Positions 8,817-15,406 are shown, counted from the stretch's first letter. The stretch: DNA of 64,000 nucleotides from Candidatus Desulfarcum epimagneticum (GCA_900659855.1 CAACVI010000023.1:248001-312000); one strand, 5' to 3'. Numbers and translations: made by a program. Notes: generated from the letters alone by a model not told the origin.

Positions 8817-8927
8817 TTAAATCATACCCTTTTTGGATTTCTTCTCTTTTTTCTCTTTGCGCTTTTCTTTCAAAGATTTTTCTGATTTTTTCTTTTCTTT
8901 TTTTTGAGCATCTCTTCCTTTGGCCAT
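8817..8927 (-). CDS. Lysine-rich microprotein, 36 residues
   Basis: The ORF begins MAKGRDAQKKEKKK and ends SKKGMI; more than half the residues are Lys, Glu or Arg. An AAGGGG ribosome site lies about seven bases before the ATG. Similar short MAKG-starting, Lys/Glu-rich proteins are, from memory, a recurrent unannotated small protein in bacteria; the name and role are unknown to me. It probably binds nucleic acid or is disordered. The hairpin at 9027-9052 lies upstream of its start. Confidence 0.5.
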   Translation of the reverse strand: MAKGRDAQKKEKKKSEKSLKEKRKEKKEKKSKKGMI

Positions 8928-9026
8928 GATTTTTCCCCTTCTTAAACTGTTAAAATATTCTCACGGATTGTATTTCAATCTTATTTTGACTGCAAGCAAT
9001 CGTCAGACAGTGTGCAGCGCCAAAAT

Positions 9027-9052
9027 AACCGGCTCGACCGGTTCATTTTTTT
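9027..9052 (+). terminator. Hairpin with T tract
   Basis: AACCGG-CTCGA-CCGGTT (9027-9043) is followed by CATTTTTTTT, a rho-independent terminator in plus orientation. No plus-strand gene ends directly upstream, so it may belong to an unseen transcript or be a relic. Confidence 0.45.
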
Positions 9053-9084
9053 GTTGAGATCTTGTGGCCCGCAGATGAGTCTCT

Positions 9085-9399
9085 CTCAAAAATAACTTTA
9101 CATTTTGGAAGCCCATTCATCGAAGTCTGACGGCGTTATGAAAACTCGGCATATCCCGATATGCCTCAAGTTTTCATGCCTTGTCAGACAGGCGACTTAA
9201 CTCCCAAAATTGATGGCGTCGTAAAAAATCCGATCTGCGGCGTTGCAGCGCTTATTTTTAATCAAGGCATACTGCATGTATTGCCTCGATTAAAAATAAG
9301 CGCTGCGCCTTGTGGCTTAAATTTTAGCATATGGAATTTTTAACTTAGCCATCCCAAGCTTTTTTACGAGTTTATCAAAATTGTAAACTAATTTTTGAG
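9085..9399. repeat. Palindromic element B, copy 2, interrupted by element A
   Basis: Left end CTCAAAAATAACTTTACA (9085-9102); right end TTGTAAACTAATTTTTGAG (9381-9399), its imperfect inverted repeat. The central palindrome matches copy 1 (1278-1410). Element A copy 2 (9210-9378) sits inside it, splitting CCCAAAATTGTAAAC, which is continuous in copy 1. The right terminal repeat encodes the last codons and the TAG stop (9388) of the pterin-synthase-family gene. Confidence 0.8.
9210..9378. repeat. Palindromic element A, copy 2, nested in element B
   Basis: 169 bp with the same ends as copy 1 (TTGATGGCGTCGTAAAAA; TTTTTACGAGTTTATCAA) and the same long central palindrome with a few changes. It is about 15 bp longer than copy 1 near the right end (the segment containing GGCTTAAATTTTAGC, shared with copy 3). 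Flanks are CCCAAAA and AATTGTAAAC; compared with the uninterrupted element B this means two bases (AA) were duplicated on insertion. Confidence 0.85.
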
Positions 9400-9897
9400 T
9401 GAACCCTTAAACTCTTTCGATGCGGCATTCATAGAAGATGAGCGAAATGTGATTTTTTTGATTGGCATCTTGTCTTTAAGAAGCGCGTAGAAAAGCTCGC
9501 AAAGATTCTCACAAGTAGAAACTTTTTTGGTCACAACTATTCTGTATTCCGGGTATGACCAGGCAAGCGCGTGATCTATCTTTGTAAGAGGGACACAATG
9601 CTCCGGGTCGTTATGAATACCTTCCTTTTTATATACAGCAAGAACCGCGTCAAGAAGCGGGTCGCCTTCTTGAAACAATGTCGCATGGTGAAAATGGTCA
9701 CAAACTTGCCATGCTTTTTTGAATCCCTTTTTGCAGGCGTGCGCATATCCAGTCACCGGGTCTACCGTGTCTTCAATTTCTATCGTTAAAAGACCTGAGT
9801 GCCCGTGAAGGTGTTTTGCTTCGCGCGGCCAGTTCATAAATCTATGCGCGTACTGGAAGTCAAGGTTTACGATTGATGTGTACTTGTCGTTTGACAT
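9388..9897 (-). CDS. 6-pyruvoyl-tetrahydropterin synthase family protein lacking the catalytic Cys
   Basis: 169 residues from ATG 9897, chosen for the AAGGAG seven bases upstream; a GTG 17 codons earlier has no ribosome site. The zinc histidines are present: His18 (QYAHRF) and His31/His33 (HLHGHS). The nucleophile of QueD/PTPS enzymes, a Cys three residues before LHGH, is Ala27 here. A His-His in DHFHHATLF and Glu in the C-terminal part remain. It may be a divergent or non-catalytic member, so I do not call it queD. It stands alone; the upstream region shows no preQ1 riboswitch that I could recognise. Its stop lies in element B's terminal repeat. Confidence 0.75.
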   Translation of the reverse strand: MSNDKYTSIVNLDFQYAHRFMNWPREAKHLHGHSGLLTIEIEDTVDPVTGYAHACKKGFKKAWQVCDHFHHATLFQEGDPLLDAVLAVYKKEGIHNDPEHCVPLTKIDHALAWSYPEYRIVVTKKVSTCENLCELFYALLKDKMPIKKITFRSSSMNAASKEFKGSLKN

Positions 9898-10291
9898 AAT
9901 AATCTCCTTTTTATGTTTTTGTTTTTTCATCAAAATGACGCTCGACACCGTTTTACTCCATGCAAGCCTCCTTTCGTACGGAGCGCAAGCGTCGGTTTAA
10001 CGATAAGGGGCTCACCCGCAGGTTGGGTAATTTTTTATAATTTTTTCAGAGTGCATGTGCCCTATCTTATTTAGGGTTTCCTGAACAAGTTGAAAATCAA
10101 AACATAAGGGCTTTCTAAAGGGCTCAGAGTGTGACGTATGGGAGTATTATTTTGCCTGTCTCTATTTTGTCAATCGCCGCTGGGAGGAGCTGGAGGAGGC
10201 GCTGGAGACGGGCTGATTTTGATTTTTCCGGCGGCTGTGACCGTGAATATGAATTTTCGGCATCATGCGGATGGGAATCCTCGATGTTCGG
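9898..10291. other. Spacer with motif copy and duplicated uup 3' tail
   Basis: No gene of its own. 10149-10171 reads TTTTGCCTGTCTCTATTTTG, a copy of the recurrent motif, and is followed at once by about 75 bp (10165-10243) nearly identical to the last codons of uup plus 3' flank (compare 6107-6172), including the TGA. A strong AAAGGAGG ahead of ATG-GAG-TAA on the minus strand at about 9970-9986 could be a two-codon leader but is unproven. Confidence 0.6.
10165..10243 (+). pseudogene. Duplicated 3' tail of uup
   Basis: The segment encodes RRWEELEEALETG-stop, against RRWEELEEGLETG-stop in the intact gene ending at 6141, and the match continues about 30 bases past the stop (TTTTGATTTTyCCGGCGGCTGT). 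No other part of uup is present. The copy begins directly after a TTTGCCTGT-type motif, so it is a recombination or insertion scar rather than a gene. Confidence 0.85.
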
Positions 10292-10597
10292 CTATGCCGC
10301 ATGAAGCAGGAACTCTACTTTAACCGCTTCAAATGGAAATACGATGCGCCTGTCGTCGGCGCGAACCAGTATTCCGGCGTTTAGAAGCGCTGTGACATCG
10401 CCGTGAACCGCTTTTACATCACGTCCCGCGCGCCGCGCCGCTTCGCGGACTGACACAGGACCCGCTCCGCGGAGAGCCTTAAGCAGTTCCCATCTTTTTT
10501 CGGTTAATACCCGCCAAAGCAATTCAGGAGACGCAAAGGAGATGCAAGCGGATTTTTGGGGTTTCCCTGTTTCCCAGGCCTGTGTAAAATCCGCCAT
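10292..10597 (-). CDS. TumA/HVO_A0114-like winged-helix antitoxin
   Basis: 101 residues. The segment LTEKRWELLKALRGAGPVSVREAARRAGRDVKAVHGDVTALLNAGIL is a winged helix-turn-helix of the HVO_A0114 family, with the conserved 'VH.DV..L...G' recognition helix. The N-terminal FASPELLWRVLT segment is typical. In many genomes this protein follows a TumE (DUF6516) toxin gene, as here: the gene overlaps the 3' part of the tumE-like pseudogene upstream. It would act as antitoxin and autorepressor. The gene appears intact although its toxin partner is broken. Confidence 0.75.
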   Translation of the reverse strand: MADFTQAWETGKPQKSACISFASPELLWRVLTEKRWELLKALRGAGPVSVREAARRAGRDVKAVHGDVTALLNAGILVRADDRRIVFPFEAVKVEFLLHAA

Positions 10598-10911
10598 TGA
10601 ATCGGCGGGATTCCGCGCATTAGTCGGTTTTCATGGTTCCACCTCTCGATATCTTTCTGGAAATCAGCGACCAACTGTTCCGGCGACGTGAACATGTAAG
10701 CGTTTTCTTTTTCGCAAAAATGCCGGTGATCGCCTTTTCCGGTCTCATTGTCATAGCGCAAAACGCATTCGCCACGCACGACATACGCAAGTCTGTATTT
10801 GAAATGTTGTAAAGACCCATCCAGTGGTTTTTGAAGCCGTCACAAGACCCACTCCGCAAAGGCCGATTCAGAATAAATGATACGCGTTGAAATGAGTTTA
10901 GTGGCTTTCAT
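10504..10911 (-). pseudogene. TumE (DUF6516) toxin gene with internal stop
   Basis: Translation from ATG 10911 gives MKATKLISTRIIYSESAFAE, then WVL, TGA (10842-10840), then RLQKPLDGSLQHFKYRLAYV and onward through GECVLRYDNETGKGDHRH to the end. Both halves are in one frame and match TumE across their length. The TGA sits where the family has Trp (VVWRLP), so it is a single TGG-to-TGA change. Selenocysteine is unlikely because the family has no Cys there. The toxin is probably inactive, with possible restart at the Met in the second half. Confidence 0.75.
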
Positions 10912-11227
10912 GTTGGGAATAATAACAACATTATGAATTCTTGTCAATCGCTTCAAAAATAAGCATTATTTGTTTGTTCCAATTTTTCTTCTTGCGGCGT
11001 CGTTGTTTTTTTGGGGCAGGGTATGCCCGGTCTTTTTTATGTGTGGCAAAATATTTTTTGTTAAATTTTTTGACAACAAATTTTTTGTCAAACAGGTTGG
11101 CCAGAAGAAAATTCAACAAAACCAGCCGGATAAACAAGGATTAAGCGCTATTTTCTATTTGGTCCCTGGTTAAGGTGAATATCGGCTGAATGCGCCGCTC
11201 GTCGTTGAACCCCGGCGCCTTCCTGAA
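10912..11227. other. AT-rich gene-free stretch
   Basis: Long T- and A-rich runs, for example TTTTTTGACAACAAATTTTT near 11065-11090. Short ORFs on both strands are low-complexity (Lys- or Phe-rich) and without ribosome sites. I see no feature. 11150-11225 directly precedes the end of the transposase gene. Confidence 0.5.
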
Positions 11228-12160
11228 CTATACGGATTCAGACAACCGCTTCAAAGAGTAGATTCCCTCAAGCCCTTGAATGGATTTGGGTTTCTTTTCG
11301 CGTTTGGATTCAAAACGGTCTTTGAAGCGCCGGTAATGCGTCATGACAAACGCTTTGGAGCCGATGATTCCTGAATCGGTGAAATAGCGGGTTCGGTATG
11401 CGAACCTTCGGGTCCGGGTCAGGTTAAATCCGGCGTGTCTTTCCTTTTCCACAACGCCGGGATCAATGGTTCCCGCAAACTCTTTTCCCGAAGGGCTCAA
11501 CGCCCCGGACTCATACACATATCGCCGGTATCGCCTGACTCTTTCAGCCTCGTTCATCACGTTGAATTCCACCAGACCGAAGTCCGTGGACAAAAAACCG
11601 CCCTCATTTCCGGATTGGATGTGATGGCCCACTGAACTCCACCGATACGCCTCCGGGCGATCCACGATCCCGGCCCGGACAGGATTTAAGTCAATATAGG
11701 CCAGGCAGTTTATCAGGGTATGGCCGTTTTGCACGATCACGCTTTTAAAACGCTCGGCCCACAGCGTTCCTTTTCGGTGATGGAGTCTGTTATAAAACCG
11801 CGAGAAGGTCTGCTTGATTTCTTTGATGAATTCCGAGAGATTGGACCATTTCTCCCGGAAACGCTCAATGTCGGCTTCCCCGAATTCCCGTTCGTTTCCG
11901 TAAAAATTCAAAAACCGTTCCCGGATTTGTTCGTCCGTAAAATCATGGCCCGGGCGCATTTTCACCAGCAGGTGAAAATGGTTGCCCATGACGCAAAAGC
12001 CCATGATGTCAGCGAAATAGATACGGCTGAATTTTTTGATGGTTTTGGCCAGGGCCTCTTTTTCCACGTCCTGAAAGGGGAAACCGTCCAGGGCGGTTCG
12101 GGAAATCACATGATAGACGGTTTTTTCGCCCTTGTTGAGCATTCTGGCGATTCTTGGCAT
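11228..12160 (-). CDS. REP-associated tyrosine transposase (RAYT, Y1 HUH family)
   Basis: 310 residues, full length. The N-terminus MPRIARMLNKGEKTVYHVISR and the HUH motif MGNHFHLLVK identify the Y1_Tnp domain; the catalytic Tyr is probably in SRFYNRLHHRKGTLW. AYIDLNPVRAGIVDRPEAYRWSSVGHH is the conserved C-terminal block. Such enzymes cut and move REP palindromes as single strands. Two REP-like hairpins lie directly upstream (12272-12298, 12373-12422). It is free-standing and appears intact, so it could still act in trans on the palindromes. Confidence 0.9.
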   Translation of the reverse strand: MPRIARMLNKGEKTVYHVISRTALDGFPFQDVEKEALAKTIKKFSRIYFADIMGFCVMGNHFHLLVKMRPGHDFTDEQIRERFLNFYGNEREFGEADIERFREKWSNLSEFIKEIKQTFSRFYNRLHHRKGTLWAERFKSVIVQNGHTLINCLAYIDLNPVRAGIVDRPEAYRWSSVGHHIQSGNEGGFLSTDFGLVEFNVMNEAERVRRYRRYVYESGALSPSGKEFAGTIDPGVVEKERHAGFNLTRTRRFAYRTRYFTDSGIIGSKAFVMTHYRRFKDRFESKREKKPKSIQGLEGIYSLKRLSESV

Positions 12161-12229
12161 GGGTTTTGTCCTGTTTTGGGTGTTTGGGGAATGGTTTATC
12201 GTGGAACTTTGCGGTTTTCACCTATTAGC

Positions 12230-12248
12230 CTGTCCCCTATTTTATCCC
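12230..12248 (+). repeat. Recurrent motif GCCTGTCCCCTATTTTAT
   Basis: One copy of the short motif found also near 7161, 8664, 10149, 12479, 13567 and 14505. Here it precedes the REP pair. Confidence 0.6.
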
Positions 12249-12271
12249 CCCGATGGCGTATAGCACGGCCA

Positions 12272-12298
12272 GTAGAGACGCACGGCGTGCGTCTCCAC
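12272..12298. repeat. REP palindrome 1 beside the RAYT gene
   Basis: GTAGAGACGCACGGCGTGCGTCTCCAC: arms GAGACGCAC and GTGCGTCTC around a small loop. It lies about 110 bases upstream of the transposase start and shares its arms with REP 2. Confidence 0.8.
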
Positions 12299-12372
12299 AA
12301 CATCGGCAGGCCGAAACAAAACCGGGCATTTAAATTTCACCAAAAACCCATTCGTCCCGGCAAATAGCCCGG

Positions 12373-12422
12373 CCGGTAGAGACGCGCGGCGTTATGAGAC
12401 GCACACCGTGCGTCTCTACCGG
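12373..12422. repeat. REP palindrome 2 beside the RAYT gene
   Basis: CCGGTAGAGACGC (left) pairs with the GCGTCTCTACCGG-like right end; the right half also has its own GAGACGCAC-ACC-GTGCGTCTC hairpin. Same arm sequence as REP 1. The paired, mixed-orientation arrangement resembles a BIME substrate of the neighbouring RAYT. Confidence 0.75.
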
Positions 12423-12478
12423 CAGGGGCGTGAACCAAACCGGGGCATAACGCAAAATTAGACCGTGACGGGAGTATT

Positions 12479-12498
12479 ATTTGCCTGTCCCCTATTTT
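12479..12498 (+). repeat. Recurrent motif TTTGCCTGTCCCCTATTTTC
   Basis: This is the best-preserved copy. It is preceded by GGGAGTATTA, a flank shared with the copy near 10149, and lies directly beside the 3' end of the HNH gene. Confidence 0.7.
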
Positions 12499-12502
12499 CC
12501 CT

Positions 12503-13192
12503 TTAAATTTTCCTTTTTACTATTACTATAAATTCAAAATAATTATAGAATTGGAGTACCCAAATTGAACAATCTTGTTCATCGTCATTGAAGCCATGCC
12601 AATATTTAAAAACATCGTCACCTATGATTATTGGAGTTTTAATTAAAATATGACTTACAACTTTAGAAATTTTATTCATCAACTCTTTATCATCTGGGTT
12701 AAGTGTTTGAAAAGGAATAACATTAATTATGTGTCTTTTTGGTATAGAAACCTTTCTATGATAGAAATATAAACCCCTTACTATTCGGGAGGCTACTTTG
12801 TTAAGCCTTTCAAAGTCAGCGTTATAAAGCGCTGTATTACAGATAAAAAGACCTGTTGGTGTATAAAGTTCTACTTCTTTTATACGATTAAGGAATGCTT
12901 TTTGGAAACCTTTTTTATTTGGTTTTTCCAGTGCTCTCAAAGCCTTATCCCTAAGTTTTGTCGATTCCGAAATGTTTGTATTAATACTGGTAGCCATAAC
13001 AAGCCTGAAATATTCATCATCCTTTGAGGCCGCACTATTGCATTTTTGACAACTTGGAACAGTAATCAGATTATTGGGCCGTGGTTGTGAAAATAAGTTT
13101 TTAGGGGGAATATGATCAACTGTCAAATTAGCCAATTTACCGCAATAAACACATTTTCCAAATTTTTGTTGACGTTTTTGTTTTTTTTTCAA
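12503..13192 (-). CDS. HNH endonuclease, AT-rich, probably acquired
   Basis: 229 residues. The N-terminal zinc/HNH module is CVYCGKLANLTVDHIPPKNLF...PSCQKCNSAASKDDEYFR: two CxxC pairs around the DHIPPKNLF histidine and Asn of the HNH fold, as in mobile HNH nucleases. The remaining 150 residues (with WHGFND and a hydrophobic C-terminus) match no domain I can name. AT-rich codon use contrasts sharply with the core genes and suggests recent transfer. A possible defence nuclease, but no partner gene is visible. The ATG at 13192 has a weak ribosome site. Confidence 0.75.
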   Translation of the reverse strand: MKKKQKRQQKFGKCVYCGKLANLTVDHIPPKNLFSQPRPNNLITVPSCQKCNSAASKDDEYFRLVMATSINTNISESTKLRDKALRALEKPNKKGFQKAFLNRIKEVELYTPTGLFICNTALYNADFERLNKVASRIVRGLYFYHRKVSIPKRHIINVIPFQTLNPDDKELMNKISKVVSHILIKTPIIIGDDVFKYWHGFNDDEQDCSIWVLQFYNYFEFIVIVKRKI

Positions 13193-13402
13193 AATTTAGT
13201 TTTTGAGTTGTTTGGCCAAGGTTGCATAAATTGTCACGATTAACACCGATTTTCGCGTAGTGGAAATGGTTAAACAGTCGCCACATCTGGGAAAAGTTCA
13301 AATGCCTGAAATATATGTAATCTAAAGGAGTTACAATTTTTGCTTCCAAAATGCGCCAACATTAATTATTATGCGATATGACGCTTTAAGAATTCTTCAT
13401 TG

Positions 13403-13472
13403 GTTCATATTCCAGTCGGACCAAACTATGTTCATATTCCAGTTCGTTCATATTCCAGTCGGACCAAACTAT
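13403..13472 (+). repeat. Tandem 27-base direct repeats
   Basis: The unit beginning GTTCATATTCCAGTCGGACC occurs at 13403-13429 and 13446-13472; a truncated third unit (GTTCATATTCCAGTTC) lies between at 13430-13445. Two and a half units without regular spacers are not a CRISPR. They may be insertion-sequence end repeats linked to the IS66 remnant downstream. Confidence 0.7.
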
Positions 13473-13566
13473 CATATTGTATTTTCAGGATAAACATTCC
13501 AAAGATACATATTTTTTGAGCTTAGGAAGGCCTTTTCAGCCTCCAAAACAGTATTGTAAGAGTCTT

Positions 13567-13590
13567 ATTTGCCTGTCCCCTATTTGTCAA
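13567..13590 (+). repeat. Recurrent motif TTATTTGCCTGTCCCCTATTT
   Basis: The motif is followed by GTCAATT and then directly by the IS66 transposase tail. The copy near 10149 has the same flank (GTCAAT) before the uup tail. Confidence 0.75.
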
Positions 13591-13905
13591 TTGGACCTGG
13601 CATTAAAACGCCTGTGGCGGAATAAATTCGAACTGCTGCTGGTTTTAAAACGGCCTGATATCCCCTTGCACAAAAATTTGAGCGAACGGGACATCAGGGA
13701 ATATGTCAAAAAACGAAAAATAAGCGGATCCACCCGGAGATCATCCGGACGGCGATGCCGAGACACTTTTACCAGTTTTAAAAAAACTTGCCGCAAATTT
13801 GACATTGCATTTTGGAACTTTCTAAAAGATCGACTTGAGTCTCGGAATAAATATCCGCCCCTGGCTGAAATTGTAAAATTCAGAATGACTTGTTCCAGCG
13901 CATAA
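13591..13905 (+). pseudogene. IS66 family transposase, C-terminal remnant
   Basis: About 104 codons with KNLSERDIREYVKKRKISG, then RRCRDTFTSFKKTCRKFDIAFWNFLKDRL and PPLAEIV, the C-terminal block of IS66 (TnpC) transposases. The N-terminal zinc/coiled-coil region and most of the DDE catalytic domain are absent, and the upstream in-frame codons derive from repeats. It is a dead fragment beginning right after the TTTGCCTGTCCCC motif. Confidence 0.85.
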
Positions 13906-13962
13906 TTGCGCCTTTACCCCTGATTTTTTGAGAAGTTACGAATTTTAAATGTTAGCGCGGGA

Positions 13963-14412
13963 CTACTTTTTGTTAAATATTTTATCCCAAGTTTCTGTGA
14001 ACCTGTTTACACCCTGATCAGATTTCACTATTATTTGCATCCCACTTTTTGCAAATACCATGGCTATTTCAATATCTGGGAAACCAATTATTCCATCTAA
14101 GTCTCTAAACTTCATATCGGAAATAGAGATTCCGGAACCTTCCATCATGCTCATTATAAGAATTAAGCTATATGTTGAATAGAGTGATACAAAATTATCG
14201 CGACCTATCACACCAATTGGGGCTTCGGCGGATATTTTAAGTTGTATAGATTTCGCGTCTGTTTCCAAAAGGATAGCGTCTTCAGCTTTATATCGCCCAT
14301 CTACCTCATCTAGAATTCTTTCATGAAGTTCTTTGGAATAATCTGTTTGGGCAAAAGATATGCTGGGCGCTAAAATAAAAAAAATAAGGCACAAAAAATG
14401 GATTTTTTTCAT
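13963..14412 (-). CDS. Secreted or periplasmic protein of unknown function
   Basis: 149 residues. A clear signal peptide (KKIHFLCLIFFILAPSISFA, cleavage near A|QTD) is followed by a small soluble domain with ILLETDAKSIQLKISAE and a C-terminal KSGMQIIVKSDQGVNRF. I recognise no family. The ATG at 14412 is preceded by GGAAA (weak). AT-rich composition fits the accessory zone. No neighbouring gene shares its strand within coupling distance. Confidence 0.6.
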   Translation of the reverse strand: MKKIHFLCLIFFILAPSISFAQTDYSKELHERILDEVDGRYKAEDAILLETDAKSIQLKISAEAPIGVIGRDNFVSLYSTYSLILIMSMMEGSGISISDMKFRDLDGIIGFPDIEIAMVFAKSGMQIIVKSDQGVNRFTETWDKIFNKK

Positions 14413-14502
14413 AATGTTTTCCTTTCTTTAGCGTGTTATAATGCAGACGTTCTGGTTGAACGAAAAATATAATACTCACCAAAACAAAAACGATACAGAC
14501 TA

Positions 14503-14524
14503 CTATTTGCCTGTCCTCTATTTT
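14503..14524 (+). repeat. Recurrent motif CTATTTGCCTGTCCTCTATTT
   Basis: Divergent copy (one base change in the CCCC run) about 45 bases from the 3' end of the DUF2283 gene. Confidence 0.6.
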
Positions 14525-14568
14525 CTCCTAATCTCCCTTTCCCCCAAATTTAAAGCCCTTTTGATCCT

Positions 14569-14820
14569 TCAGATCGAAGCCGCGTCCCCTTTATTAAGAC
14601 GCAAACTGGCGGAAACCGGCAAATGAAAAAGCTCTTTTCGCAACAGCCGTGTTGAAAAAAACAGAACTTCGATATTTTCAATTTCGCCGGTCGCCGGATT
14701 GAACCGTCCGATTATTTCATCGCCCAGTTCCCGGCTTTCCTGTTCTGAATAAGGGGGACATGTGTGGATATATAAAATGTCCGCTTCACGGTCATATTTA
14801 AAGGCTATGTTTTTTTCCAT
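14569..14820 (-). CDS. DUF2283 family protein
   Basis: 83 residues. The opening NIAFKYDREADILYIH, the ELGDEIIGRFNPATGEIENIEVLFFS block and the hydrophobic strand pattern match DUF2283, small single-domain proteins often encoded next to DUF4258- or PBECR-like nuclease genes and suspected to be antitoxins. Here the upstream partner is the frameshifted gene ending at 14805, which overlaps this start by 16 bases. The C-terminus (RLLRKELFHLPVSASLRL) is slightly longer than usual. Confidence 0.75.
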   Translation of the reverse strand: MEKNIAFKYDREADILYIHTCPPYSEQESRELGDEIIGRFNPATGEIENIEVLFFSTRLLRKELFHLPVSASLRLNKGDAASI

Positions 14821-15132
14821 TCAACATCTCCTTTTGATAATTTCCTGGTTATGTAGGCTGTGATAATCCAATGCCGATTTTCAACCCCGAAATCGCTGAC
14901 GACCACCACCACCGCAAATTTCCCGCCGCGCAATGAGTCAAACCACCGGCTGAAAAGTCGGGCGTTTCCAAAACGCATGCTTCTGCTGTATCTGGTCCGG
15001 TTCTTTTAAGGCGTCGGCAACGCATTTTCGATGTTCAGGGAGCAAGTCCGGATGGTTTTCAGAGATATGGTTCTCCCGCTCATCGGTAAGTTCAACGTCG
15101 CTTTCCAAGTATGGGCATGGAAAATAAGTCAT
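14805..15132 (-). pseudogene. Frameshifted small nuclease-like (PBECR/toxin-type) gene
   Basis: From ATG 15132 the frame reads MTYFPCPYLESDVELTDERE...HPDLLPEHRKCVADALKEPDQI and then runs to an early stop (14938). A shift of one frame near 14977-14995 continues naturally with RFGNARLFSRWFDSLRGGK, then VVVVVSDFG and RHWIITAYITRKLSKGDVEW to TAG at 14805. The joined product has the order of strands and the terminal HWIITAY block of small BECR-like RNase families, by my recognition. One indel, or a sequencing error, separates the halves. It is paired with the DUF2283 gene. Confidence 0.65.
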
Positions 15133-15136
15133 GGAT

Positions 15137-15406
15137 TCATTCGAATTTGTATTCTGATAATTCGCCTCGATCCAGTTCAGCGGCTCCAAGAAGGATTTCT
15201 TTAATCAGGCTGTGTGTGAGGTCGGGATTATCCTCAGCGCATCCGTCGATTTCGGCCCAGTGCTTGGTTGGGTCGGTGATAGACCGTTTGTCGATTCGGG
15301 TATTATTGATTTTAGCCTCTTTAATCTGTTGCTTGGAATTTTTCACTTCGATTACCATGCCGAAGCCCTTGGCTATCTTTGTCGCAAATATCGGAATTAA
15401 TCGCAT
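15137..15406 (-). CDS. Hypothetical protein of about 73-89 residues
   Basis: Two starts are possible: ATG 15406, whose first codons lie inside direct repeat C, or ATG 15358 (MVIEVKNSKQQIKEAK). The product is charged and soluble with no motif I know; DPTKHWAEIDGCAED and LTHSLIKEILLGAAELD are its most distinctive parts. Its stop lies four bases before the start of the frameshifted nuclease-like gene, suggesting an operon of this gene, that pseudogene and DUF2283, perhaps a toxin-antitoxin-like unit. Confidence 0.4.
   Translation of the reverse strand: MRLIPIFATKIAKGFGMVIEVKNSKQQIKEAKINNTRIDKRSITDPTKHWAEIDGCAEDNPDLTHSLIKEILLGAAELDRGELSEYKFE

Noticed and set aside
9898-10140. preQ1 riboswitch before the pterin-synthase-family gene
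   Set aside because: No A-rich tail pairing or conserved preQ1-I/II core could be found in the leader.
10931-11173. Short ORFs on both strands in the AT-rich spacer
   Set aside because: Low-complexity Phe- or Lys-rich products without ribosome sites; explained by base composition.
13403-13472. CRISPR array
   Set aside because: Only two and a half units, unequal spacing, no spacers and no cas genes.
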